DNA of 64,000 nucleotides from Hymenoscyphus infarciens (GCA_001414345.1 LLCB01000029.1:62001-126000); one strand, 5' to 3'; shown: positions 21,249 to 34,964, counted from the first letter of the stretch. Notes: generated from the letters alone by a model not told the origin. Numbers and translations: made by a program.

Positions 21249-24200
21249 AAAGAGTTAAGACTACTCTTATATATTAGACACTTTTATAAAAGTATATAAG
21301 AATAATTAAAAGTATAGTAGAAAAGAAGATAACTTTATAATTAAAGTTATAATATTTAAGAATATATATAAAAGAAGTAGAGTATTATTAGTGATTTACT
21401 CTCTTATCTTCTCTACTATACTAAAAGACAATGCTTTAAATTACTTTTATACTATACTTTTTAATAAAAACAATAATTAATCTTTTAAAGTTTTATCTAT
21501 ATCTATATAATAATACTTTAAAGATAAACTTTATAAAAGCGGCTAATTATCTAAGTAGAATAATATTGATTTATAAGAGATAATATAAGTATCTAGAGTA
21601 TTAACTTTAAAGTATTTTAAGAATATGTTATTAAGACTTAATTTACTAAGATTTTCTCTCTCTATAGACTTTCGTACTAATAGTTAGTTTTTAAATAAGC
21701 TAATTTTAGTATATAAAAAGGTCCTAGATTATACTATTATAATATTAACCTTACTCTAAGATCCTTCGATTTCTAATACTATTACTCTTCTATAAAGTTT
21801 AATCTAATCTTATATAAAAGTCTACTTAGAGATAGTTATAAACAAAACTATAATAACTAAGAGGCACTTCTATAAGAGTAGATAATATAATAGTATAAAT
21901 AAATTTAGTAGTATAGATTAATATAAGAAAAAGAAGACATATTATATATATAAAAAGAACGACTATTTATCTTAGGATTATAGTTAAGAAGAGTAGAACT
22001 ATTACTTTACTAAATAGACTAATAAGAATTCTAGATACTTTAAAGAAAAGCGAGATAAGTATACTAGAAAGGTATATAATATAAATATAATATATACTTA
22101 AAGTACCTAGAAAGAGGAGATATTAGAGACACTTCACGCTATTACTCTATTAAAAGAAGATAGTTACTTATTAAATACTAGCTTAGATAATAAAGTTATC
22201 TATTATAATATTACTTCTATAGGATTTATTAATAATTTAAATACTAAATAACTTACTACGAATTTAATAAGTTTAGTATAAAAACACGCTATCGATAGAT
22301 ATATCTTATAAAACCTAAATAACCTAAATAATACTTCTAATATTATATATATAACTTTATAGAGAAGGTATTTATAATAATAGCTAAAAGATATATAAAA
22401 GAGAACTTCTTTAGTATAATAATTAATACTAGAGTAGCTCGAAAGTTAAGTATAAGATATAACTAATATCTTATATATATTAGACTTATTAAAAACGTTC
22501 TAATTAATAAAGGTATAAAGAGTTAATTTAATATCTAGTTTAATAAGAGATATACTCTATCTTTAGAATTAATAATAATTAATATACTAATTAGAAAAGC
22601 AGAGTTTTATATAGTATAATCTAATACTTCTTTTACCCTTTATATTAATAATATAGATAACCTAAATATTACCTTAAATAATCTTTAAAATATACTTATC
22701 TAAGAGAATAAGAAAGAGGTAGAAATTAAGAGGTTCTCTATTATATAACGATTTAAATACCCTTTTCTACTCTAAGATAAAGCTATATATAACTTTATAT
22801 AAAAGTATCTAATATTTCTTATAAATATTAATATTTAATAACTTTATAAGTAATTTAGCTATCTATTAGTACTAAGATTATAACGCGTATTAGAAAGAGC
22901 TAGGTATTGTATTAACTAAGGCATTCTTTAATATCTTATTAAATTTTATAAATACTATTAAAAGCATAGAGGTTTATCTAGCTAATTTAAGTTTACCTTT
23001 TATAATAACCTTAAATTTAATTATAATATTTTAATTAATACTTTCTTCTTTAATAAGTAGATAGTCTTATATTATATAGATAAAGTAATAAGGTATTAAG
23101 TAAATAACTTTTTACTAGATATAAAAGTAATAACTATATAAGAGGTCTTCTAAAGATATTAGATTAATATATATCTTAGACCTCTTAATTATATTATTAT
23201 AGATACTAGAATAAACTTTATTAGAAAGGACTTCGTATACTTTACTACTAGAATAGGTACTATAGTAAAAACTATACTAGTTAAAGTATATAATTTAATT
23301 AGTATAGTAGAACGTTACTATAGACCGATTTAATAGATATATAATATTATATATAAATAAGAGCTCTATCTCTTATAAAGTTTAACACTTTAAATAACCT
23401 TTAAAGTAATTAATAATATAGTAAGCCTAAATAGACTAGTCTCTACTCTATTAGTATATAGAGTATATACTTAAATAACTATAACCGATGTACCTTTATA
23501 ACCGATTTCTATAAAGTCTAAGACCTATAAAAAGGCTACTTAAGAAGTATAAAAGTAGATTATATCCTATTAAGTTAAAAAAGCTCTTAATATATAAAAT
23601 AGACTAATTAACTAAGTTAAGAACTTACTCTTAAATTTAAACGTTTTAGTATAAAGGGAGTATATAAAGTCTTAGATAAAACCTTTTATCTTTTAAGAAA
23701 TCAAGAATAAGAACTATATTATAGTACTACTAAGTAGTCTTATAAAGTTTTAATCTATAGTTATAAAGCTATACTTTATTAAAACTTCTAAAACTTCTAG
23801 AATAGTACTAGTAACTAAGGAAGTTTCTAGTATAGCACCGTCTAAAATAATACTATAACTTTATAAAAAAGAAGGAACTTTTAAGTAATAGAGTAAGTAA
23901 GATATTAAATAACATTTACCTTCTTTCTAATACTAACTTTAATAGTTATAAATCTACTAAAATACTAATGTTCTAGAAACTATACTAGAACCTCTTTAAA
24001 AGCGTAGACGTAGATAGCTTTAAAAGTATCTAAGGCCTCTAAGCGATATTAAAGTATTCTTCTAGTAGTTAGACACTTTTGTTAATAATATTAACTATAT
24101 TACTCTTAAGAATATTAAAACTTTTCTTACTAATTTAAACGAACCTTATAATATTAAAGTCTTTATAGCTAATAATAGTATAATATATATTAAATTATAA

Positions 24201-25800
24201 TAAAAGAAGATTAATAGATTAACTAATTATAGTGTTTTTAAGATTATTACTTAGAAGGAATTACCTCTTAATACTAGAATATTTAGATTATACTTTATAG
24301 ATAATATTAAATTTAAAGATATAGTACTTACTTTTATAAAGTTAAGATTAGTAATCTAAGTATATAATAATACTAGAAAGTTACTAGTACTTACTTAAGC
24401 GCCTATAATTTAAAGAGTAAGCTAGAGAATAATCCTTATACTTATTATAATACTTCTAGGTTTATAAGTATTTATTTAAGATATTACATAAGTATATATA
24501 TAATCGTTAACCGACTTAAATTAGAAGTTCTTTATACGCTCTTCTAAAGGTTATTCTTAATAAGAGGATATATTCTTTAAAGTAATTAAGCTATTATATA
24601 GTATTCTAGAAGCTAGTAACTATTAGTTTATAATATACTATAAATACTATATTATAAGGCTTATAATAGAATAGTTAATCTTTAACTCTTATCTTTTATA
24701 TACTAAGTTATACTAATATAATAAGTAAGTAAAATTAAATACCTCTTTTAGTATAGTAGGCCTTTAAACTAATAATACTCTTATACTCGCTAATAACGTC
24801 TTTACTAACAAAGAGAAGGTTACTATTAATAAGGCTGGTTTTATATCTAAAGAAAGAGAAGAGCTTACTATTAACTATCTAATTAAATTTAATAGAAGGC
24901 TAATTACTAAGTATTAAGATAGCTTTATATCTCTTACTTAAGATTATATAAAATACTTAAATTTAGTATATTATATAACATGTTAAAGAAGTATACTTAG
25001 CTACGTTGTCTTAACCTAAGGTCGCTTTTAACTTATTATATACTACTTAAACTATTAATTCTTAAGATAACGATATTTCCTTTCTTAATAAACAAATTTA
25101 GTAGTAAATCGATAATACTACGAGAGGACTTAAATTCGTTAAGTTAGATAAATCTTCTTTAAAGTTATACGCTTTTACTAATAGATTATTCACTAATAAT
25201 AAGAACTTGTTATTATAAATCAGTTACGTTATTACTCTTATAGATAAGAATAATAATACTAATATCTTATATTAGTCTTCTACTAAATATAAGAGGGTTA
25301 CTTATAGTGTTTTAGTATTAGAATTATATATAATAAGCTCTAGATTTAATACTATAGCTTTGATAAAATCAACTTTTAAAAGTATCTTAGGATTTAAAGT
25401 ACTACTTATAATATATACTAATTTAAAGTCTATTTATAAATATATAGCTAAATTAGATATAACTAAAGAGAAGCGACTAATAATTAATATTATATACTTA
25501 TAAGAAGTATATAAATTAAGAGAGATTAATAAGATTAAATAGATTAATAGTAAGAGTAATCCTACGGATACTATAACTAAAAAGAGTTACTATAATGCTC
25601 TATAAAAGTTAATTAATACTAATAAGCTAGATATTAACCTTATAGAGTAGGTGAAATAAAATAAGAGATAATAAAAGAACTGAAATAGAGCTTTCTTATT
25701 AGTTAAGAATAGAGAATAGAGAGCTCTAATTAGTTAGATTAGATAGAAGATTTTAATAATTTTTAGAGTACTAACTTCTGTCGTTTTGAAGAAGTGCTAG
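21249..25800 (+). pseudogene. Decayed gag-pol of copia element 1
   Basis: The plus-strand reading shows, in order: a gag zinc knuckle at about 21.94 kb (YYIYKKNDYLS, originally C-x2-C type); a protease site near 22.41-22.46 kb (IIINTRVARKLS, originally IDTGAARKST); an integrase zinc-binding region at about 22.87-22.99 kb; the integrase core at 23.0-23.33 kb (a decayed DTGKNF and VERYHGPL type block); RT with a decayed ADD near 24.79 kb; and RNase H from about 25.12 kb to 25.64 kb. The RNase H is unusually readable, with LYAFTNGLF, SYVITL and KRVTYSVLVLELY. Order INT before RT proves copia. All stops are TAA or TAG. Confidence 0.88.
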
Positions 25801-25973
25801 TATCGGTATATATATTTAAGAGGTAAATAGCGACTCGGATTAGTATACGTAAGTATACGTACTTCTCGCTTAAGAGCTACTTAAGTAGACATCGTAGCTA
25901 GCTTTACTTAGTATATACGAACGATAATATAACTCTTTTTACATCGCTTTTATAACTATAAGTTATACTAATA
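25801..25973 (+). repeat. 3' LTR of copia element 1
   Basis: 173 bp direct repeat of 12,044-12,216; the differences are transitions only. It is followed by AACTT, the partner of AACTC before the 5' LTR. Confidence 0.93.
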
Positions 25974-27785
25974 AACTTCTTTTCACCTCTATATTAATAG
26001 TTAACTATAGAGTTTAAAGCTATAAAGAAGTATCTTATAAAGAACCTAAATAAGAGGTTTATTATTAATAGTAATAAGCTATAGTTCTATATCGATTATA
26101 GAAAGCTAAATACTTTAACTTAAAAGAATCTCTATTTAATCTCTTAAATTAATAAGCTTCTTTTAAGAATAAGAATAGCTAAAATCTTTACTAAGTTAAA
26201 TATAAGATAAGCTTTCTATTATATTTAAATAGACTCTAAATTAGAAGAGATAACTATGTTTAGAACTAGGTATAATATATATAAATATAAGGTCCTCTCT
26301 TTTAGACTCTATAATAGCTCTACTATCTATTAATATTATATAAATAACGTCTTAATTAACTATTTAAATAACTTCTATATTACTTACTTAGATAATATTT
26401 TAATTTATTTAAATACTATTAAAGAATATAAGAAATAGGTTAAGAAGATTATAAATTAGCTCTAAGAAGTAAGACTCTAGATAGATATTAAAAAAAGCAA
26501 ATTTAGTATTATTAGAATTAAATACTTAAAGTTTATCTTAATTATAAAAGAACTTAAAGTTAATTTTAAAAAGATAGAACCTTTATAAAACTAGGTCTAA
26601 CCTACTATAATAATAAGTATAAAGTCTTATTCAAGGTTTATAAGATTCTATAAATAATTTATTAAAAGTTATACTAAAATCGCTAAACTCTTAACTATAA
26701 TAATATATCTTTTAGAGTTATTTCTATAAATACTTAAATATAAAGAAGCTTTTAAAGCTCTAAAGACTAGGCTACTTATAATTTAAACTATATACTACTT
26801 TAACTTTAATTATAATATAAAGCTAGAAATAGACTTCTTAGAAGAAGTAATAGTAAGTATATTCTTATAACAATATAATAGCTTTTAGTACCTTATTAGA
26901 TTCTACTTATATATCCTAGTTAGCTATAAATTAAACTAAGAGATCTATAATAAAGAGCTATCTACTATTGAATAAGCTTTTAAGAAATAGTATCTTAAAC
27001 TTATATTATATTAGAAGTATATTAATATATATTTAAACTATAGATTATTAGAATACTTTATAATAACTAAGCTACTTATAGCTAAGTAAGTCTAATAACT
27101 AGAGTTCTTATTAGACTTTAACTTTTAGATCTAATTTATACCTAAGAAAAATTAACTAAAAAGTAGATATATTAATCTAATATAAATAAGACTTAAAAAC
27201 CTATAATTAAGCTAAATTAGATAGCTGCTTATATACCTTTTTAAGACCTAATTAGTTAGACTCTTATATTAATACTAAAATTACTTAGATCTTTTTATCA
27301 GAATAGTCTATATCTCTTAATATAATTTAGTTAGATATTATTTTAAAAATAAGTTTAAATATAATTTAAAAGTTAAAAGAAGATAATCTATACTTCTTTT
27401 AAAAAGAATATTATAAACTTCTAAATAGATACTCTTTCTTATTAGATAATTTACTCCTTTTTAAGAATTAACTTTATATTTAAAAGAATACTAAACTCTA
27501 TATAAAACTAATCTAAGAAGTCTATAACTAAGTATCTAGTACTTATCTAAGTATAAAAAAGATATACTAGTTATTAGTATAATACTACTACTAGAGCAGA
27601 TTAGGTTTAGACTATAAGAGGTACGTAGTAAATTATTAAGCCTATAAATACTCTTATTCTTAATAAACTAAATAATAAGGTTTTCTTTACTCTCTACTTA
27701 TATCTAACTACTTTATATAATATTTATATATAGATTTTAAATTATTTTTAAAAGATAAACATAGATTTAATACTATATTAGTATT
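25974..27785 (+). mobile_element. Ty3/gypsy element, piece 2: RT, RNase H, start of integrase
   Basis: The frame continues directly from piece 1. RT blocks are clear: FYIDYRKLNTLT, then KIFTKLNIRQAF (with Q restored from TAG), and the catalytic YLDD remnant (YLDN) at about 26,385-26,399. RNase H follows, and then the integrase zinc-binding region near 27.57-27.65 kb with a YYWPGL remnant. The core begins as FNTILV at 27,765-27,785, where it is cut by LINE 1. RT before integrase is the gypsy order. Confidence 0.88.
27770..27785. repeat. Target-site duplication of LINE 1, left copy
   Basis: ATACTATATTAGTATT occurs here and at 32,962-32,977, flanking LINE 1 exactly. Both copies belong to the gypsy integrase sequence. 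Confidence 0.9.
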
Positions 27786-30700
27786 ATTATTATTCTTACG
27801 CTACGTAGGCCGTAGGCCGAGCTCTAAGAGTAAGTAGTATATCTTCTATTCTAGTTTATATAGCCTTTCAGCTCGTTCTTCTTTGCCTCTCGAGCTTTCT
27901 TATAAGTATAATTCTCCTTTTCTTTAGTTTCTACTACTATCTATTTAAAGCTTATCTCTCTAACTTAGTAATATAGTAGAAGGGTATAGTAGGTTAGTGT
28001 ATTTAACCTATTAAGGTATATATTAGTAGTATAAGAGGTATATTTACTTCTAGAATTATTAGAGCCGAGGTCTTATCTTCTAACGTACCTCGGCTTTCTC
28101 CTTCTATTCCTCTCTTTCTTTTACCTCTTCCTTACTCTCCTCTCTCTTCTTAAGTAATTCTAGTACTAGCTTATACTCTTAGAGTCTCTCTAGCCTAAGT
28201 AGCTAAGTAGTTACTCTTAGTACTAGTTTCTTATCTACTAGTACCTCTCTTAGCTCTTATAGATCCTCGATCCTCTTTCCTAGAGCTTTTATAAGCACGT
28301 CTCTTTCTTATAGAATGTCTTAGTAAAATAGGACTAGGTGTTCTACTATCTCTCTACTACTTATATAAATATACTATAGTATAACCTAGTTTAGTACTCT
28401 TCTTATAAAGAGGAAGGCGTTTAGTCCTATTACCTCTATTTATACTTAGATAAGTAGTAAGCTCTTTACCTTAGTAAGCCCTTTATAGATCTTTTATAGC
28501 TCTTACTTATCTAGGTCTACTTTATCTAACGCTTCTATATATTACGTTAAGTTCTTCTTTTAAGTCCTTCTTCTTTAAGTCTTTAGATAGTTCTTCTATT
28601 CTATAAGTATAGTGTTATACTTAAATCTTACTCTTTCTATTCTCTACTCCTCTTCTTACTTCTACCTTACTTTCTATAAGTATAGTATTACCTTCTCTAC
28701 CTTTATTAGTCTACCTCTCTTTCTTCTTTTTAATTATATTATTATATATTTATAGGTATTCTAGATTAGTTCCTCTAGCTTAGACCTTTAGAACTTTCTC
28801 TTAAAAGTAGCTACTTATAAGTTAAGATATAAGTTAATTAGTATATAGTCTACTTTAACTTCTAGGTTCTAAACTAAGGTAGCTTTATATACCTTTATTA
28901 CTACTTATAAGTATCTTAATTATTATATAGAAAAGCTTTTTACTATTCCTTTTATATTCTCTTCTTTTAGTATAATATAGTACTATACTAATACCTTATA
29001 TACTATTACGCTTCTTATTACTACTATATATATCTATCTTACTTAGTAGTAGTCTACTTTCTACGTTTTTCTAGTAAGCCTTATAAGTATAAAGGTCTAT
29101 GTTATAAGCTTCTTCTAGACTCTTTCTTAGTATACCTTCTAGTTTAGTTTCTTATTAAGCTCTACTCTTAGGAACCTTATATATTTAACTAGTATAAGCC
29201 TTATCTCTTTAAACTAGACTATCTCTCTTTATAGTATTCTTATTCTTATAAAATATATAAGCACTATCTTCTTTAAGCTAAAAGCTATCTCTTACTTATT
29301 TACCTACTTATTATATACTCTTTAAGCTATCTTAAGTATTCTATAGTTTACTACTATACTTTTTAATATTATAAGTAGATTTATATTATTTATAAAGTTT
29401 ATTATAATAAGCTTATTAATTCTTACTAAGTCCTTATATAGTATTAAGGTAAAAAGGATAAATAGTATTAGTAATAGTACTAATTCTTATAAGATACCTT
29501 ATTTAAAGTCTTTTTCGTCTACTAATTATCTATTAAAGAATAGCGTAGCCCTTTATCTAAAGAGGAAGCTCTCTATTTATATTACTATCTATTATAGAAC
29601 CTTCTTCTCTCTTAATATATAAAGTAGCTATATATAGTCTACTTAGTTAAAAGCTTCTACTATATCTAGTTAAGCTAGAGATATATAGCTCTTATTTTCC
29701 TATATTATATATATACTCTTTATTACTATTCTAATTACTAGCTCTATATTTTAATACTTCTAGTTACCTATCTATAGCTCTAGTAGTATTACTATTTCCT
29801 CTATAAGCTATATAAGCCTTTATACTATTACTTTTTTAAGGATCTTATCTATAGTTAAGAGTAGTGTTATTAGCTAGTAGGCTCTTATCTTACTCTACTC
29901 CTTAGTTATTTTATCTAGTTTTCTTAATACTACTACCTTTATATAGTAGAAGTAGGATAAGAAGTGTTATAAGTAGAAGCTTACTTCTACTATTATAGCA
30001 AGTACTTTATAAAGCGGTTTATTATAAGCTTTTAAGAAGTTATTCACTAGTATATTAAATCCTAGCGCTTTCTATAGTACTAATCTTATAGCTATCTTAA
30101 TATACTTCTTAGTTATACGTTAGCTTACTAAGTGCCTTTTAAAGAAGCTCTTAGTATTCTAGTTTTTATTAAAAACGCTTAAGTAGTTAGCTATTAACTC
30201 TAAGAAGAACTTTTCTATAAAGATATAGGCCTTCTTCTAGTAGGTCTTACCTTTTATTCTATTAAGTAACGTAAGTATTAGTAGTACTAGTACTTCTAGT
30301 CTTATATATCTTTTAAGGTATACCTACTTCTTAAGTATCTAGAGTTTCCTTTTATTCTTTACTACCTCTACTAGTATCTCTCTCTAGCTCTTTATCTTTA
30401 CCTTTCTACTAACTATTTAGAGTTCCTAAAAAGCGTTATTAAGCTACTATCTTAAGCTTTCTATTTAGTACTTCTTCTAAGTCCTTTTATATCTCCTTAT
30501 CTTTTTTAACGCTTCTTTAACCTTTATATTTTATTAAGGCTATACCCTCCTTCTATCTAGCTTCTAGAGTAGTATTAAAGCCTTTACTATCTTTTAAAAG
30601 TCTTTTATAAGTCTTTATACTACTCTTTTAAGTTCTTATATATTTTAGATTATAGGTGTTTCTAAGTAAGAGGCTTCTACTTTAACTAAGATCTTATCTA

Positions 30701-32961
30701 TTAGTCTCTAGCTAAATCTAAACACTTATAGTATCTTTCCCTCTTCTCCTACTTTTATTATAAGGAGTTAAGCTATATAGTCTAATTCTAGTAAGTCTAA
30801 AGACCTTTACTAGGTTACTACGTTCTTAGTAGAAAAGGTAAAGTTAATTATAGAGTTATAAGAGCCCTCTCTTCTTTATATAGCTTTACTATAAGGTGTG
30901 TCTCTCTCTAGTATCTATAGTATAACGAGTTTAAGAACGAGGTCTACGTTTCTATTATATCTCTTATATATATCTTATAAGAGGTAGTAAGTATTTAGGT
31001 TACTTATTATAAGTACTCTTCTTAGTCTTACTTACTAGAGTATATCCTTAATTAGTATCTACTCTATTTATAGGTTATAGACTAAGTAGACTATTATCTT
31101 ATCTACTCCCTCCTCTATTATTATACTTACTTAGTTCTTACCTATAGTATACGTCTAGCTTACTTTTAGGTATCTTTTATATATAAAGAGTACTACTACT
31201 CTATCTAACTAGATTATATTATATCTTAAGCTTAAGAAGTAGTTAGAGGAGTCTCTTATACTATTCTACGCTAGTTCTTAGATTACTAATATATTATATT
31301 TCTTCTTATAATTTAGAGCTACGTTAAAAGCTTCTAGTATCTTCCTTATATTCTAGTATAGTACTATTATACTTATAGTAGTCTTATAGGTAAGGTTTAG
31401 GTTACTTCTATTTCTTCCTTATTTAGATCTCTTATTATACTAAGAGAACTCCTTAGCCTCTCTAAGAACTAGGTTAAGTTATTACTATTTATATATTCTA
31501 CTTTATTTATATTTATTAGCCTCTCTAGTATAGATCTCTATCTCTACCTCTTTCTTAAGCTTTATAAGCCCTCTTTCTAGCTAAAGGTAAATAGATAAGG
31601 TATTTCTATCTTACTCTTCTTTAAGAGTCTTTATAGGTTTATAAACGTAGTTATCTTATTAAGATATCGTTCTCTTATCTATCTATAGTATTACTTTTCT
31701 ATATAGTACTTCTTTATAAATACTAGGTATTCTCCTTTATAATTCCTATACTTTACTAGGTGTTCTTTTAAGTCCTTCTTACTAGAGTACTCTTTCTTAC
31801 TCTCTTTATATCTCTTATATATATACTAAGCGTACCTCTTATCTTATTTATAGAAGCGTGCTATATACCTCTACTTTTAGTACTTATAACACCTTTATAC
31901 TACTACTTCTAAGACATATCTTTTATATAAGAAGTATTATACCTTCTATAGTATTCCTCTTATATATAGCCTTCTTACTTCCTCTATTATTACTACTTTA
32001 AGGATATAGTTCCTTTAAGCTAGTCTCTCTTATTCTTAACACTCTCTATATCTATTTCCTTATTATATAATCTTTAGTATTCTTATACTAGAGGCTTAAG
32101 AGATACTTTATAATATACTTCTTATCTTATTCTTAAGTATATTTACTAAAGCTCTTTTTATAAGTACTACTAGCGTTCTTACTACTACTACTATTCTTTA
32201 TCTAAATACCTTCTTTACCTAGCTATTATCTTATATATATCCTATCTACTTCTCTTCTTTAAACCTTATTATAATATCTTCGCTCTAGAGCTTTTAAGCT
32301 ACTATTACTCTTACTCTATATTTACTTATATTTATAGCTCTAATTACCTCTTTTAATAATAGCTTATTCTTCCCTTTATCTATCTCTATTACTTAGACTA
32401 TAATCTCTCTTATATATTTAGCTAGTACTATATATTCCCTTTATAGTATAGTTACTACTTCTCTCTATAGTCCCCTAGTTCTAGCTCTTTTTATCTACGT
32501 TAGACTACGCTCCTTTATTCCTTCTATTCTCTTAACTATAATAGTAAGCTCCTCTCTTAGAATTCTATATATAATTATATTATCCCCTTCCTTCTTAGTT
32601 CTCTTATACTTAAGTACTTTTCCTACTACTTTAATAATTACTTTAATACCCCTCTCTTCTATTATTAAGTTAAGTATTATTTAGATTAGGCCCTTCTTTA
32701 TTACGTCTACGTAGTCTAATACTCTCTTCTATTCTCTTATACTCTACTCTCCTTAGTTTATTATACTATCTTTGTTAATTACTAGTACTCTAGAGAGAGG
32801 AATAGAGGCTCTTTATAAGCCTCTCTTTTTCCTACTACTACTACTACTATAATTATTTAATATAATCGTAGAGTACTTTAGTCTCTTTCTAGACTGTCTA
32901 ATAATCGTCTAAACGTATTTCGAGGCTTTTAGAGTTACTTTGTTAATTCTAAAAAGTTTTC
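27786..32961 (-). mobile_element. LINE 1 (Tad-like non-LTR retrotransposon), inserted in gypsy integrase
   Basis: About 5.2 kb on the minus strand with a 16-bp target duplication. Its 3' end (low coordinate) finishes in an AAT-type short repeat tail. Reading the minus strand, ORF1 ends in zinc-knuckle sequence at about 31.75-31.88 kb (RCYKY-KWRYIARFYK type, as in Tad gag proteins). The apurinic-like endonuclease has a GDLNTHHPLW remnant at about 30,990-31,015. RT has an FVDD remnant (FINN) at about 29,388-29,399. The region down to 27.8 kb should hold the C-terminal part including any RNase H, which I could not place. All reading frames are RIP-damaged. The element looks close to full length, since ORF1, endonuclease and RT are all present. 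Confidence 0.88.
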
Positions 32962-32977
32962 ATACTATATTAGTATT
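32962..32977. repeat. Target-site duplication of LINE 1, right copy
   Basis: Second copy of the 16-bp ATACTATATTAGTATT. Directly after it the gypsy integrase frame resumes. Confidence 0.9.
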
Positions 32978-33990
32978 TATTAACTAACTTAGAAAAGATT
33001 TAGTATTAATACTCTACTACTTAACTATAGATACTAAAAGACTAGTTAAACTCTTTATTTAATAGATTTACTATTTTAGTTATTACTCTAAATTAATTAT
33101 ATTTAACTAAGAACTATAATTTATATTCGTATTTTAAACTAAATTTTATTAAATAATTAGTATTAAGCTTAAGCTTAGTACTATCTATTATAAATAGATA
33201 GATAGATAGATAGATAGAAATAATAAACTAATATAATAATTAGATACTAAGGCTTTTTATAACCTACTATTAAGATAACTAGAGCGAATTAATTCTTCTA
33301 ATAGATAGAGTATAAATAATACTTCTATACTTATTTATTAGTATAACCTCTTATTAGCTTAAGTTTAAGCTTAATCTAAGGACTTTATAGAACTAGAATA
33401 TACTAAAAACTTCTATTTCTTAGGAATAACTTAACTATAATAAGATAGTAAAAGTAGTTTATTATATATACTCTACTAAGAAGATAGCTAAAAATAATAT
33501 AAATAAGGCTTAGTAAAGAATAGAGAATAATATAAATTAGTACTAAAGAGTAATTAACTAAGATATTAGAGATAAAGTCTACTTATTTACTAAGAATCTT
33601 AAGATAAATCGTTCTAGCTAAAAGCTTACTAAATAGTAGATAAGACCTTTTAAAATATTAGATTATATAAGATACTTCTATAAGCTAAAACATCTATAAG
33701 AGTTTATTAATTTATAATATTTTTACTTTTAATATACTTTTAAAAGATCTAAATACCTTTCTACTAGAATAAGAGGCTCTAGAGCCTTTACTAGATATTA
33801 TTTAAAGTATATAAGAATAGAAGGTTTAAGAAATACTTAGTAGTAGACTTTTTAAAAGATAGCTATAGTATTAAGTAAAATAGGTTAAATATAATTTAAA
33901 TCTTACTTAGTATCTTATAGATAATTTTTAAGGTTTATTATATTATTTAAGAGACTTTTATACTAAATATTTAAAAAGGCTAGAACTACT
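32978..33990 (+). mobile_element. Ty3/gypsy element, piece 3: integrase core, C-terminus, chromodomain
   Basis: After the LINE the frame reads through the integrase core (IKLKLST, followed by a TDRQ-type stretch holding a GATA microsatellite at about 33,196-33,218). It then passes a KVYLFTKNLKINRSS and GPFKIL-type C-terminal region near 33.6 kb and a chromodomain-like block (about 33.78-33.97 kb). Integrase with a C-terminal chromodomain marks chromovirus-type Ty3/gypsy elements common in fungi. No 3' LTR was recognised downstream. Confidence 0.83.
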
Positions 33991-34964
33991 CTAACTCTTA
34001 TTTAAATATAATAATATATAGGAATTAAATAAGAATTAGATAAAAGAGTTAATTTATAAAACCCTATTAATACCTTCTAATTCTAGTTACTCTTAATAAA
34101 GAACTTATAAAAAAAACCTAAGATAAAATATTAACTAGTAGAAATGTTTAAAGTTAATAAAATAAAGAACTAAGACTAAGTTACTACTAAAATAGAGCTT
34201 ATATAACCTCTTCTTTCTCTAACTTATTATTCTTTTCTTTACTCTTCTAAGTATAAGAAGTCTAAATTAGCTCTTCTTCTACCTCCTTCTTATAAGAGCG
34301 CTTCTTACTTTAGTAACCTCTTATAATAGGCTTAGAAGAGAACGCTTATAAACTCTTTAGATAAGTCTTAAAGAGGACCTAAACCTAGGTTTAAACAGAG
34401 GTTCTACTCTCTATAGTACTATATAAAGACTATTAACTATTAGTAACTAAAACCTCTCTAATTAGTAAGAGATACTTATAGTAACCTTAGTATAAAGCGT
34501 CTAAGTCTCTTCTAAGAGAGTAAACTATATCTTTAAACTATTCTTTAGTACTTCTATATTAGTAATAACTAATACCTTATCTAAAGCCTTAGTAGCTTTC
34601 TTAATCTCCTTCTTCTCCTTCTTAAGCTTAAGCTTACTAAACTTCTTCTTTATAAACTATAATAACTATTCTAAGTTAGAATAGATTTAAAACATATTTA
34701 AGATTAAACTTACTAGAATATATATTATATTCTACTTTATATAACACCTATACTTTTTTAACTTAGCCTTCTTAAAAGTATATATATAATCTCTATTCTA
34801 AGATTTTACTTAAAAGTATTAAATATAGTAGACTTAGTAGATAGCTAGAAGCGTACTAGAAGAATATAGAAGAAGCATTTTACTATATTAGATTAGTCTT
34901 AAATTAGGTCTAAATAAGAGAAGAGAGACTTACTTTTATATATATATATATAATATATATATAT
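33991..34964. other. RIP-mutated stretch with a minus-strand decayed frame
   Basis: Between about 34,180 and 34,670 the minus strand has a roughly 160-codon frame broken only by TAA/TAG. It begins with a Lys/Leu-rich, coiled-coil-like segment (FSKLKLKKEKKEIKKA) and becomes Arg-rich. I cannot name it. It might be an accessory gene of the gypsy element on the opposite strand or part of an unrelated element. A TA-dinucleotide run lies at about 34,937-34,965. Confidence 0.4.

Larger units (their letters stand above)
12044..25973 (+). mobile_element. Ty1/copia element 1, inserted in the gypsy element and itself interrupted
   Basis: The element is bounded by 173-bp direct repeats (LTRs) and flanked by the 5-bp duplication AACTC (12,039-12,043) and AACTT (25,974-25,978), differing by one C-to-T change as expected from RIP. 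The gypsy reading frame continues across the insertion once it is removed. Subtracting the inner element (13,471-21,253) leaves about 6.1 kb, a normal copia length. Gene order on the plus strand is gag zinc knuckle, protease, integrase, RT, RNase H, which is diagnostic of copia. Confidence 0.92.

Noticed and set aside
33196..33218. GATA array as a regulatory binding cluster
   Set aside because: It lies inside decayed integrase coding sequence and is better explained as a RIP-altered microsatellite.
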